From Streptomyces sp. NL15-2K (GTDB lineage Bacteria; Actinomycetota; Actinomycetes; Streptomycetales; Streptomycetaceae): a stretch of 64,000 nt of DNA. A model generated the notes under the pieces. It searched no databases. It was not told the origin of the DNA and saw only the letters and a program-made list of their open reading frames with translations. How positions within the stretch are numbered: the stretch's first letter is position 1; each line of letters begins with the position of its first letter. Location of the stretch: NCBI RefSeq assembly GCF_030551255.1, contig NZ_CP130630.1, positions 1,736,001-1,800,000 of the forward strand, given 5' to 3'. Positions 26,086-34,431 of this stretch are shown in pieces. Position numbers and translations under genes: made by a program.

Positions 26086-27528
26086 GTGACTTCCGCTCCC
26101 GCCAAGCCCCGCATCCCGAACGTCCTCGCCGGACGCTACGCCTCCGCCGAGCTCGCCACGCTCTGGTCGCCCGAGCAGAAGGTGAAGCTGGAGCGGCAAC
26201 TCTGGCTCGCCGTCCTGCGGGCCCAGAAGGACCTCGGGATCGAGGTGCCGGACGCGGCGATCTCCGACTACGAGCGTGTCCTCGACCAGGTCGACCTGGC
26301 GTCCATCGCCGAGCGCGAGAAGGTCACGCGGCACGATGTGAAGGCGCGGATCGAGGAGTTCAACGACCTCGCCGGGCACGAGCACGTCCACAAGGGCATG
26401 ACCTCCCGCGACCTGACGGAGAACGTCGAACAGCTGCAGATCCGGCTCTCCCTGCAGCTGATGCGCGACCGTGCGGTGGCCGTGCTGGCCCGGCTCGGGA
26501 AGCTCGCGGGCGAGTACGGCGAGCTGGTCATGGCCGGCCGCTCCCACAACGTCGCCGCGCAGGCCACCACCCTCGGCAAGCGCTTCGCCACCGCGGCCGA
26601 CGAGCTGCTCGTGGCGTACGGCAGGGTCGAGGAGCTCCTCGCCCGCTACCCGCTGCGCGGCATCAAGGGCCCGGTCGGCACGGCTCAGGACATGCTGGAC
26701 CTGCTCGGCGGGGACGCCGCGAAGCTGGCCGATCTGGAGGGCCGGATCGCGCGGCACCTCGGCTTCTCGCAGGCATTCACCTCCGTCGGCCAGGTCTACC
26801 CGCGCTCGCTGGACTACGAGGTCGTGACCGCGCTGGTGCAGCTGGCGGCGGCGCCGTCCTCGCTGGCGAAGACGATCCGGCTGATGGCGGGCCACGAGCT
26901 GGTGACCGAGGGCTTCAAGCCCGGCCAGGTCGGCTCCTCCGCGATGCCGCACAAGATGAACACCCGCTCCTGCGAGCGCGTCAACGGCCTCATGGTCATC
27001 CTGCGTGGCTATGCCTCGATGACCGGCGAGCTGGCCGGTGACCAGTGGAACGAGGGCGACGTGTCGTGCTCGGTGGTGCGCCGGGTGGCCCTTCCCGATG
27101 CGTTCTTCGCCCTGGACGGCCTGCTGGAGACGTTCCTGACGGTGCTCGACGAGTTCGGCGCGTTCCCGGCGGTCGTGGCCCGCGAGCTGGACCGCTACCT
27201 GCCGTTCCTCGCCACCACCAAGGTGCTGATGGGCGCCGTGCGCGCGGGCGTCGGGCGTGAGCTGGCGCACGAGGCGATCAAGGAGAACGCCGTCGCCTCC
27301 GCGCTCGCGATGCGTGAGCAGGGCGCCGAGCGCAACGAGCTCCTCGACAAGCTGGCCGCCGACGAGCGCATCCCGCTCGACCGCGCCCAGCTGGACGTGC
27401 TGATGGCCGACAAGCTGTCCTTCACGGGCGCCGCGGCCGACCAGGTCACCTCGGTCGTCGGCCGGATCGAGGAGATCGTGAAGCAGCACCCCGAGGCCGC
27501 GGGCTACACCCCCGGAGCGATCCTCTGA
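26086..27528 (+). CDS. purB: Adenylosuccinate lyase (PurB)
   Basis: A 480-residue fumarase/aspartase-superfamily enzyme that acts twice in purine synthesis, cleaving SAICAR and adenylosuccinate. The family signature GSSAMPHKMN lies near residues 284-293, HKGMTSRDLTEN near 103 and SHNVAAQATTLGK near 153. Starts with GTG, probably leaderless. Its stop overlaps the start region of the glycosylase gene. Confidence 0.95.
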   Translation: MTSAPAKPRIPNVLAGRYASAELATLWSPEQKVKLERQLWLAVLRAQKDLGIEVPDAAISDYERVLDQVDLASIAEREKVTRHDVKARIEEFNDLAGHEHVHKGMTSRDLTENVEQLQIRLSLQLMRDRAVAVLARLGKLAGEYGELVMAGRSHNVAAQATTLGKRFATAADELLVAYGRVEELLARYPLRGIKGPVGTAQDMLDLLGGDAAKLADLEGRIARHLGFSQAFTSVGQVYPRSLDYEVVTALVQLAAAPSSLAKTIRLMAGHELVTEGFKPGQVGSSAMPHKMNTRSCERVNGLMVILRGYASMTGELAGDQWNEGDVSCSVVRRVALPDAFFALDGLLETFLTVLDEFGAFPAVVARELDRYLPFLATTKVLMGAVRAGVGRELAHEAIKENAVASALAMREQGAERNELLDKLAADERIPLDRAQLDVLMADKLSFTGAAADQVTSVVGRIEEIVKQHPEAAGYTPGAIL

Positions 27529-28070
27529 CGCGCTTCACCCCGCAGGAGTTGGAGGCCGCCCGCGACCGTCTCGTGCCGGACGTGGCCGCGGACGGTCTCC
27601 GCGTGCTGTTCTGCGGTATCAATCCGGGTCTGATGACGGCCGCGACGGGCCATCACTTCGCCCGTCCCGGCAACCGGTTCTGGCCGGTGCTGCATCTGTC
27701 CGGGTTCACGCCGAGGCTCATGAAGCCGTCGGAGCAGCGGGAGTTGCTCTCGTACGGGCTCGGCATCACCAACGTCGTGGCGCGGGCGAGCGCGCGGGCC
27801 GACGAGCTGAGCGCGGAGGAGTACCGGGAGGGCGGGCGGGTGCTCGCCTCGAAAGTGGCGCGGCTGCGTCCGCGCTGGCTGGCCGTGGTGGGCATCACCG
27901 CCTACCGGGCCGCCTTCGACGACCGCAAGGCCCAGGTGGGGCCGCAGGAGGGGACGATCGGGGACACGCGCGTGTGGGTGCTGCCCAATCCGAGCGGGCT
28001 CAACGCCCACTGGACCGCGCAGACGATGGCGGAGGAGTTCGCGCGGTTGCGGGTGGCGGCGGAGGCCTGA
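27525..28070 (+). CDS. mug: G/U mismatch-specific DNA glycosylase
   Basis: A uracil-DNA-glycosylase-superfamily protein with motif 1 LFCGINPGL, followed by HHFARPGNRFWPVLHLSGF, and motif 2 LPNPSGLNAHW; together these identify the Mug/TDG group that removes U or T mispaired with G. Starting at the CTG at 27525 gives 181 residues with GGAG seven bases upstream and the purB overlap (CTGA) typical of coupled genes. The alternative TTG at 27549 is directly abutted by its only purine run and would drop eight conserved-looking residues. Confidence 0.85.
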   Translation: MTRFTPQELEAARDRLVPDVAADGLRVLFCGINPGLMTAATGHHFARPGNRFWPVLHLSGFTPRLMKPSEQRELLSYGLGITNVVARASARADELSAEEYREGGRVLASKVARLRPRWLAVVGITAYRAAFDDRKAQVGPQEGTIGDTRVWVLPNPSGLNAHWTAQTMAEEFARLRVAAEA

Positions 28071-28074
28071 CGGG

Positions 28075-28515
28075 TCACACCGGGTCGGTCTCCGTGACGA
28101 CGGCCAGGAGTTGGACCTCGTCCGTCTCGTCCCGGTCGGCGACGGTTACGGCCACCCAGCGGCCGGTCCCCTCCGCCTCCCAGAGGTAGGCCACGCGTGC
28201 GCGTGCGCTGAGCATGGCCCACGGCTGGGGTATCTCCTCCATCTCGGTGCGCAGGAGGACCGTTTGCAGGTTCCAGGGGTCCGTGTGACCCCAGCGTGAT
28301 GCGAGGCGTTCGTAGAGGGCGTCCCGGTACTTCTCGTACTGGTCCACCACGACCGCTCGTTCCGCGGGGTCTCCGCCCCGCAGCCCATGGCTGCCCTCTA
28401 ACGCGGCGACGTGGTAACCGGGTCCCCCGATGCCGACGTCCGACGGGCCGTGCTCCGCGGGAAAAGGGCGGAAGCACAGCTCGTCGATGAGGGCGATGTG
28501 CCGCGCGATGTTCAT
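28075..28515 (-). CDS. Conserved hypothetical protein
   Basis: A 146-residue soluble protein beginning MNIARHIALIDELCFRPFP; an upstream in-frame GTG at 28545 would add 10 residues. It has a mid-helical section with an EKYRDALYERLASRWG helix and a C-terminal sheet ending in ELQLL/VVTETDP-like strands. I recognise no domain. It is convergent with the glycosylase gene. Confidence 0.7.
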   Translation of the reverse strand: MNIARHIALIDELCFRPFPAEHGPSDVGIGGPGYHVAALEGSHGLRGGDPAERAVVVDQYEKYRDALYERLASRWGHTDPWNLQTVLLRTEMEEIPQPWAMLSARARVAYLWEAEGTGRWVAVTVADRDETDEVQLLAVVTETDPV

Positions 28516-28579
28516 GAGATCCAGTAAACCCGCACGGACTGACAATTGGCGGGGGGTCAGCAGGCCCCCGACATCGCGC

Positions 28580-29305
28580 TCATGCGTCCCGGCAGCGCAC
28601 GCTCCACGCCCCCGCCGCCAGGGCCGCCACCGTCCACAGCGCGGTCACCGCGAGCCCCGCCCACGGACCGAGCGTCCCGTCGTGCGACTCGTACAGAACC
28701 ACCTGTCCCGCCTTGTCGGGCAGGAAGTCGGTGAGACCGCCGACCGCGTCCCCGACCACGAACGAGACGACCAGGAGGAACGGGATCAGGATGGACAGCG
28801 TGGCCACCCCGCTGCGCAGCAGTGCCGCGAGGCCGGCCGCGAGCAACGCCATGAGGGTGAGATAGATCCCGCAGCCCACGACACCACGCGCCTGCTCGCC
28901 CACGCTGAGGCCGCTCGCCGCGTCATCGAGTCCCGCCCGGGCCGCGACAAGCGCGGCGAGGGAGGTCACCAGGCCGACGACCAGGGCGGGTGCGGCGATG
29001 GCCGCCAGCTTGGCCACGTACCACCGTCCGCGCTGCGGAACAGCGGCGAGCGACAGCCGGAGTCCACCCCCGTGGAACTCCGACGACACGGCCATGGCGC
29101 CGAAGGCGACGGCGGCGATCTGACCGGGAACGGCACCGGACAGCGCCATGTACAGCGGATCGAACTCGGGGTCGGACGTCTCGGAGACGCCCGCGATGGC
29201 GGAGAACGCCGTGGTCGCGGCGAACAGCGCGAACAGCGCCCCGCACAGCGAGCGCAGCGTGCGGATCTTCAGCCACTCGGAGTGGAGCGCGGGTGCGAAC
29301 GTCAT
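28580..29305 (-). CDS. ABC transporter permease
   Basis: A 241-residue integral membrane protein with about six helices, starting with the cytoplasmic LHSEWLKIRTLRS helix typical of ABC-2 type permeases of bacitracin/lantibiotic-type exporters. Its start is one base from the stop of the ATPase gene. Probably one half of a drug or peptide exporter controlled by the divergent two-component system. Confidence 0.85.
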   Translation of the reverse strand: MTFAPALHSEWLKIRTLRSLCGALFALFAATTAFSAIAGVSETSDPEFDPLYMALSGAVPGQIAAVAFGAMAVSSEFHGGGLRLSLAAVPQRGRWYVAKLAAIAAPALVVGLVTSLAALVAARAGLDDAASGLSVGEQARGVVGCGIYLTLMALLAAGLAALLRSGVATLSILIPFLLVVSFVVGDAVGGLTDFLPDKAGQVVLYESHDGTLGPWAGLAVTALWTVAALAAGAWSVRCRDA

Positions 29306-29306
29306 C

Positions 29307-30242
29307 TCAGGCCTCCTGCGGCTGCGTCACGGACGGCTGGGCGGTGAACTCGGTCTCGGCGGCGGTCAGATCGAGGTACGCCTGCTCCAACGTGGCCTCC
29401 TGGGAGGCCAGTTCGAGGATCGGCACGCCCGCGGCGGAGGCGAGACGGCCGATGTCCTCCACGCGCGCGTGGTGCACGGTCCAGTACCCGTCGGGGTGCT
29501 CCTCGGCGTCGTGACCGTGCCCGGCGAGGACGCTCTTGAGCGCGGTGGGGTCCGTCGTACGGATCCGTACGCTCGGCTGCACGCGCGCGTGGATGAACTC
29601 CCGCATCGGCGTGTCCGCCAGCAGGCGCCCCTTGCCGAGGACCACGAGGTGGTCGGCGAAGGACGCGGTCTCGTTCATGAGGTGGCTGGAGACCAGGACC
29701 GTGCGCCCCTGACCCGCCAGCCGGCGCAGCAACTCGCGGATCCAGATGATGCCTTCGGGGTCGAGGCCGTTCGAGGGCTCGTCCAGCATGACCACTTCGG
29801 GATCGCCCAGCAGGGCGGCGGCGATGCCGAGGCGTTGGCGCATGCCCAGGGAGTACGTCTTCACCCGCCGCCGCGCGACCGACGCGAGCCCTGTCTCCTC
29901 CAACACCTCGTCGACGCGGCTGTCCGGGATGCGGTTGCTCGCCGCCAGGGTGCGCACGTGGTCGCGGCCGGTGCGGGAGCCGTGGGCCGCCTGCGCGTCG
30001 AGCAGGGCGCCCACCTGCCGCAGGGGTTCGCGGAGCGTGGCGTAGGCGCGGCCGCCGATCGTGGCGGAGCCCGAGGTCGGCCGGTCGAGGCCTAGCACGA
30101 GCCGCATGGTGGTGGACTTTCCGGCGCCGTTGGGGCCGAGGAAGCCGGTGACGCGGCCGGGGAGGACGCGGAAGGTGAGGTGGTCCACGGCGCGCCGGGT
30201 GCCGTACTCCTTGGTGAGGGCTTGGACGTCGATGCTGGTCAT
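29307..30242 (-). CDS. ABC transporter ATP-binding protein (drug-exporter type)
   Basis: A 311-residue ATPase with Walker A GPNGAGKSTT (about 40-49), signature YSLGMRQRLGIA and Walker B VVMLDEPSNGLDP, the pattern of BcrA/DrrA-like exporters. The C-terminal part is the extra domain of this group. The ATG at 30242 faces the histidine-kinase gene across 109 bp. Confidence 0.9.
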   Translation of the reverse strand: MTSIDVQALTKEYGTRRAVDHLTFRVLPGRVTGFLGPNGAGKSTTMRLVLGLDRPTSGSATIGGRAYATLREPLRQVGALLDAQAAHGSRTGRDHVRTLAASNRIPDSRVDEVLEETGLASVARRRVKTYSLGMRQRLGIAAALLGDPEVVMLDEPSNGLDPEGIIWIRELLRRLAGQGRTVLVSSHLMNETASFADHLVVLGKGRLLADTPMREFIHARVQPSVRIRTTDPTALKSVLAGHGHDAEEHPDGYWTVHHARVEDIGRLASAAGVPILELASQEATLEQAYLDLTAAETEFTAQPSVTQPQEA

Positions 30243-30299
30243 GGAAGCAAGCCTCGCGGCCGGAGCGTGCCTGGGGCCTCCCCCGGCGGTGGAGATCGT

Positions 30300-30317
30300 C
30301 TCCCCCGTGCGGGGGAG
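30300..30317. promoter_or_regulatory. Hairpin in the ABC/kinase divergent region
   Basis: CTCCCCC and GGGGGAG separated by GTGC form a perfect 7-bp inverted repeat 35 bp upstream of the kinase ATG. It may be an operator for the cognate response regulator or an mRNA leader structure; no poly-T follows. Confidence 0.35.
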
Positions 30318-30351
30318 GTCTGTTGTCAGTGGTGGCTGGCACGATGACGGA

Positions 30352-31521
30352 ATGGTCCGCTTGTTGCGCCCGTTCGGCCGGGCGGTGACGTACACACGAT
30401 GGCTGCACCTCTTCATGGCCGTCGTGTGGCCGGCCATGTGGTGGTACGTCTTCGACCCGTTGTGGGCCTGGTTCACGGCTGTCGTGCTGCTCGCGTTCGC
30501 GGGACTCGTGCCCGCGATGCGGACGGTCGAAGGGTTGCAGGCCAGGCTGTTACTCCTGGGCCAGCGGCACGACAGCCGAAGTGCGGAGATCGTCACCGCT
30601 CCGTCCGTCACCTGGGGCGACCGCGGGCGAACCACGCTGTGGTTGATGACCCGGCTGGCCGTGGGCTGTGCTGTCTCCTTCCTCACGATCCACCTCCCCA
30701 TGCTCACCGACGATCTGGTGCGCACAGCTCAGGGGGGCAGTCCGGACCCGGCCACATTCATCCAGGTTCCAGGCCATCACTGGTGGTACACGCTGCTCAC
30801 GCCGCTCCCCCCGATCGCACTGGCCGCCGTGGTGGTCGCCTCCGGACAACTGATCACCGGTATCGCCCAGCGCCTGCTCGGCCCCTCCCCCACCGAGCGC
30901 CTCGCCGCCCTGGAGGAGCGCACCGAGCAGCTGCTGGAACGCACGCGCATCGCCCGCGAACTGCACGACTCCATCGGCCACGCGCTGACCGTCGCCGTCG
31001 TGCAGGCCGGCGCCGCGCGGGCGGCCGGCGATCCCGCGTTCACCGACCGGGCGCTGAGCGCGATCGAGGAGACCGGCCGGGCCGCCCTGGAGGATCTGGA
31101 ACGCGTGCTCGGGGTGCTGCGCGAGTCGGAGAAGCCCGTCAGCGGCCGGCCGACGCTCACGGACGCCGACCGGCTGCTGGAGTCCGCCCGTGCCGCCGGA
31201 GCGAAGGTCGACGCCGAACTGACCGGACCGTTGGACACCGTGCCGGGCCCGGTCTCCCGAGAGGGCTACCGCATCCTTCAGGAGTCGCTGACCAATGTGC
31301 TGCGGCACGCGGGAGCCGTCCCCGTCCAGGTGCGTGTGAAGGTCGCGGACCGCTCCCTCGACCTGGAGGTGCGCAATCCGCTCGCCGCCGGGATACCGGG
31401 GCCCGGGCGCGGCAGCGGTCTTCGCGGGATACGCGAGCGTGCGGCCCTGCTCGGGGGCCGCGCGCGGACCGGACCGGACGCGGGTGACTGGCAGGTGCAT
31501 GTCGAGTTGCCGCTGCGCTGA
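30352..31521 (+). CDS. Sensor histidine kinase (NarL-type, HisKA_3)
   Basis: A 389-residue kinase with about four membrane segments in the first 175 residues, a short coiled section, and the HisKA_3 motif IARELHDSIGHALT with H205 as phospho-acceptor. A compact HATPase domain follows, with YRILQESLTNVLRHA and GSGLRGIRERAALLGG. Codon 67 is TTA, hinting at bldA-dependent, late expression. The response regulator follows after 28 bp, and the divergent ABC exporter is the probable target. Confidence 0.9.
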   Translation: MVRLLRPFGRAVTYTRWLHLFMAVVWPAMWWYVFDPLWAWFTAVVLLAFAGLVPAMRTVEGLQARLLLLGQRHDSRSAEIVTAPSVTWGDRGRTTLWLMTRLAVGCAVSFLTIHLPMLTDDLVRTAQGGSPDPATFIQVPGHHWWYTLLTPLPPIALAAVVVASGQLITGIAQRLLGPSPTERLAALEERTEQLLERTRIARELHDSIGHALTVAVVQAGAARAAGDPAFTDRALSAIEETGRAALEDLERVLGVLRESEKPVSGRPTLTDADRLLESARAAGAKVDAELTGPLDTVPGPVSREGYRILQESLTNVLRHAGAVPVQVRVKVADRSLDLEVRNPLAAGIPGPGRGSGLRGIRERAALLGGRARTGPDAGDWQVHVELPLR

Positions 31522-31549
31522 TCTAGTGCCCCAGCACTAGGCTGGCCGG

Positions 31550-32212
31550 ATGCCGGTCACCGTTCTCCTCGTCGATGACGAACCCCTGGTCCGCGCCGGT
31601 CTGCGGGCCGTGCTGGAGGCGCAGCCCGATATCGAGGTCGTCGGGGAGGCGGCCGACGGGGCGGCGGTGATTCCGCTGGTGCGGCAGCTGCGGCCGGACG
31701 TGGTCGCCATGGACGTGCGGATGCCCCTGCTGGACGGCATCGAGGCCACGCGGGCGGTGCTGCGGACGGTCGAGGAGCCGCCGAAGATCCTCGTGGTGAC
31801 GACGTTCGAAAACGACGAGTACGTGTACGAGGCGCTGCGGGCCGGCGCCGATGGGTTCCTGCTGAAGCGGGCCCGGCCCGCCGAGATCGTGCACGCGGTG
31901 CGGCTGGTCGCCGAGGGTGAGTCGCTGCTGTTCCCTGCCTCGGTGCGGCAGCTGGCCGCCGAGTACGGCGACGGCGGCGGCAACCGCGCGGCGCGGCAGG
32001 TGCTGGAGCGGGCCCGGCTGACCGAGCGGGAGGCCGAGGTGCTGCGGCTGATGGCCCGCGGACTGTCGAACGCGGAGATCGCCGCCCGGCTGATCGTCGG
32101 GACGGAGACGGTGAAGTCGCACGTCAGCGCCGTACTGGCGAAGCTGGGCGCGCGGGACCGTACGCAGGCCGTGATCACGGCGTACGAGTCGGGGTTCGTG
32201 GCGCCCGGCTGA
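31550..32212 (+). CDS. LuxR/NarL-family response regulator
   Basis: A 220-residue regulator with receiver acidic residues DDEP near 9-12 and phospho-acceptor D55 in VAMDVRMP, then a linker and a C-terminal LuxR HTH (LTEREAEVLRLMARGLSNAE, VKSHVSAVLAKLGARDR). It pairs with the upstream kinase. Confidence 0.92.
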   Translation: MPVTVLLVDDEPLVRAGLRAVLEAQPDIEVVGEAADGAAVIPLVRQLRPDVVAMDVRMPLLDGIEATRAVLRTVEEPPKILVVTTFENDEYVYEALRAGADGFLLKRARPAEIVHAVRLVAEGESLLFPASVRQLAAEYGDGGGNRAARQVLERARLTEREAEVLRLMARGLSNAEIAARLIVGTETVKSHVSAVLAKLGARDRTQAVITAYESGFVAPG

Positions 32213-32324
32213 GCGGTGCCGGAGCGCGGCGACGGTTCGGTGGCCTGTGGGTTCCGGCACTCGCCGGGGTTCGCCGCGCCGAGTACGATCCGGCCAACAC
32301 GCGCACGAGCTGGGAGGACGGACG

Positions 32325-33482
32325 GTGGGGCGGCTGACCGGCGGGGATCCCTCGCTGCTGCGGAGGATCAACTCCGCGGTGGTGCTGCACGCGCTGCGTG
32401 CCACGGACTGCGCCACGCTCACCGAGATCACCCGGGTGACCGGACTGTCCCGGCCGACCGTCGAGGGCGTCGTCGAGGGGCTCATCGAGGCGGGGTACGT
32501 CGTCGAGAAGGCCGCCGACGAGAGCGTCGTACGGCGGCAGGGGCGGCCCGCGCGGCGGTTCCGGTTCCGGGCCGAGGCCGGACATCTGCTGGGCGTGGAG
32601 ATCGGGGCGCACCGCGTCGCCGTGCTCCTCGCCGACCTGGACGGCCGGGTGATCGGCGCGCAGACCAAGGACGTCGACGAGACGGCGTCGGCGGACGAGC
32701 GCCTGGAGCGGCTGCGCACCGCGGTGGCCGAACTGCTGCGACGGGCCGGTGTCGCGCGCGGCTCCCTGCGGGCCGTGGGGGTCGCCACGCCAGGGATCGT
32801 GGAGGCGGACGGCACGGTACGGCTGGGCACCGCCCTGCCTCAGTGGACGGGGCTGCGGCTGGGCGAGCGGCTGAGCCGCTCCTTCAAGTGCCCGGTCCTG
32901 GTCGAGAACGACGCCAACGCCGCGGCGGTCGCCGAGCACTGGAAGGGCGCCGCGACCGAGTCCGACGACGTCGTGTTCGTCCTGGCCGGGCTCAGTCCGG
33001 GGGCCGGTTCGCTGATCGGCGGGCGGCTGCACCGGGGGTACGGCGGGGCGGCCGGGGAGATCGGCGCGCTGCATCTGCTGGGCCGGGAGGCGACGCCGGA
33101 GACGCTGCTGTCCACCACGGACGAGCCCCTGCACCCGCTGGACGAGCAGGCGGTCGCCAAGGTCTTCACGCAGGCCCGCGAGGGCGACCAGCGGGCCCGC
33201 GCGGCCGTCGACCGCTTCATCCAGCGGCTGGTGCACGACGTGGCGGCGCTCGTGCTGGCCCTCGACCCGGAACTGGTCGTCATCGGCGGCTGGGCGGTCG
33301 GCCTGGACGGCGTACTGGACCCGCTGCGGCGGGAGTTGGCGCGCTACTGTCTGCGGCCCCCGAAGGTGGCTCTGTCACTCCTGGGTGAGGCGGCCGTCGC
33401 GACGGGTGCGCTGCGGCTGGCGCTCGATCATGTGGAGGAGCAGCTGTTCGCGGTGGAGGGCACGGTGACCGCCCGCCGCTGA
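32325..33482 (+). CDS. ROK-family transcriptional regulator
   Basis: A 385-residue protein with an N-terminal MarR-like HTH (TLTEITRVTGLSRPTVEGVV) and a ROK sugar-kinase-like domain containing VENDANAAAVAEHW and VIGGWAVGLDG. The DxGxT-like phosphate loop at the start of the ROK domain (VEIGAHRVAVLLADLDG) is degenerate, and the canonical zinc-binding CxCGxxGC motif is replaced, so it is a regulator and not a kinase. The GTG at 32325 has GGGAGGA upstream. It is convergent with a GntR regulator. Confidence 0.85.
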   Translation: MGRLTGGDPSLLRRINSAVVLHALRATDCATLTEITRVTGLSRPTVEGVVEGLIEAGYVVEKAADESVVRRQGRPARRFRFRAEAGHLLGVEIGAHRVAVLLADLDGRVIGAQTKDVDETASADERLERLRTAVAELLRRAGVARGSLRAVGVATPGIVEADGTVRLGTALPQWTGLRLGERLSRSFKCPVLVENDANAAAVAEHWKGAATESDDVVFVLAGLSPGAGSLIGGRLHRGYGGAAGEIGALHLLGREATPETLLSTTDEPLHPLDEQAVAKVFTQAREGDQRARAAVDRFIQRLVHDVAALVLALDPELVVIGGWAVGLDGVLDPLRRELARYCLRPPKVALSLLGEAAVATGALRLALDHVEEQLFAVEGTVTARR

Positions 33483-33514
33483 CGGGCGGCGCCCCGGAAA
33501 GGGGCGCCGCCCGT
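33482..33514. terminator. Bidirectional terminator hairpin
   Basis: A perfect 14-bp GC-rich inverted repeat (33482-33495 with 33501-33514) with the 5-nt loop GGAAA lies between the converging ROK and GntR genes. No U-tract on either side; it is still a strong stable hairpin in the expected place. Confidence 0.75.
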
Positions 33515-33527
33515 ACGGCGGTGTCGC

Positions 33528-34289
33528 TCAGGACGCCCGGCTCTCCGGCCCCGAGTGGATCTCCACGCCGCCGGAGTCCCCGAAGGTCAGCCGACACGTG
33601 TCAGCGCGGTACGTCGCGACGGAGAGTGCCGCGAGGCGTCCCTCGGCGAAGTAGCGGGTGGTGACGACGAGGACGGGCGCCCCGGGCAGCCGGTCCAGCT
33701 GCTTGGCGTCGTCCGCGCGGGCGGAGCCGAGCTCCACGGCGTTCTCCTGGCCCTCCAGCTCCAGCCGCTGCAGCTCGCGCAGCACCGCACGCGCGCGTGC
33801 CGCGCCGGACGGCGCGTCTATGGCGGAGAGCTCGGGCACCGACGTCCGCGTGATGTAGAGCAGCTCGGCGGCGACCGGCTGGCCGTGGGTCGTACGGGAG
33901 CGGCGGACCGTGTGCACGGGCTGCTCGTGGCCCGTCTCCAGGGCTGCGGCGACAGCCGCGGGCGGCACCTCCAGGGTGCAGTCGACGGGCTGCCAGACAT
34001 CTCCGGCCGCGCCCGGCCACTCGTGTTGCTCCGTGCCGACGGCCACACCCATGCGCGGCGGGGCGACGGTCGTACCGACTCCTCGGCGGCGCTGGAGCCT
34101 GCCTTCCAGTTCGAGCTGCTCCAGGGCCTGGCGGAGCGTGGCGCGGGCCACGCCGAAGCGGGCAGCGAGGTCGCGCTCGTTGGGCAGGATCTCACCCACC
34201 GTGAACTCGGAGTCCAGTGCCTCACTGAGCACGGTCTTTAGATGCCAGTACTTCGGTTCCGGCACCGATTCCAGCTGCGTGGTCCCCAC
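33528..34289 (-). CDS. GntR-family (HutC/DasR subgroup) transcriptional regulator
   Basis: A 253-residue regulator with winged HTH (PNERDLAARFGVARATLRQALEQLELEGRL region, about residues 36-66) and a UTRA ligand domain. Starts with GTG after GGAGG. A DasR-box-like palindrome about 100 bp upstream (34386-34401) suggests autoregulation or control by DasR; the neighbour ROK gene is consistent with amino-sugar or sugar control. The ligand is unknown. Confidence 0.88.
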   Translation of the reverse strand: MGTTQLESVPEPKYWHLKTVLSEALDSEFTVGEILPNERDLAARFGVARATLRQALEQLELEGRLQRRRGVGTTVAPPRMGVAVGTEQHEWPGAAGDVWQPVDCTLEVPPAAVAAALETGHEQPVHTVRRSRTTHGQPVAAELLYITRTSVPELSAIDAPSGAARARAVLRELQRLELEGQENAVELGSARADDAKQLDRLPGAPVLVVTTRYFAEGRLAALSVATYRADTCRLTFGDSGGVEIHSGPESRAS

Positions 34290-34385
34290 CCTGTCCTCCG
34301 CAATCGCCGTGGTCCGGCGGCGTTTTAGCGCCCTTGTTTATTAAAGGTTGTTGCACTTCTCTGCGACCATAGGACGGCCCTCACC

Positions 34386-34401
34386 CTTGGTCAAGACCAA
34401 T
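34386..34401. promoter_or_regulatory. DasR-responsive-element-like palindrome
   Basis: CTTGGTCAAGACCAAT contains TGGTC-AA-GACCA, differing by one central base from the well-known dre core TGGTCTAGACCA. It lies in the AT-rich 142-bp region upstream of the GntR gene and downstream of the sigma-factor gene. Confidence 0.5.
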
Positions 34402-34431
34402 CAAACGGAGGCCTCGGAGGCGGCCGGGACG

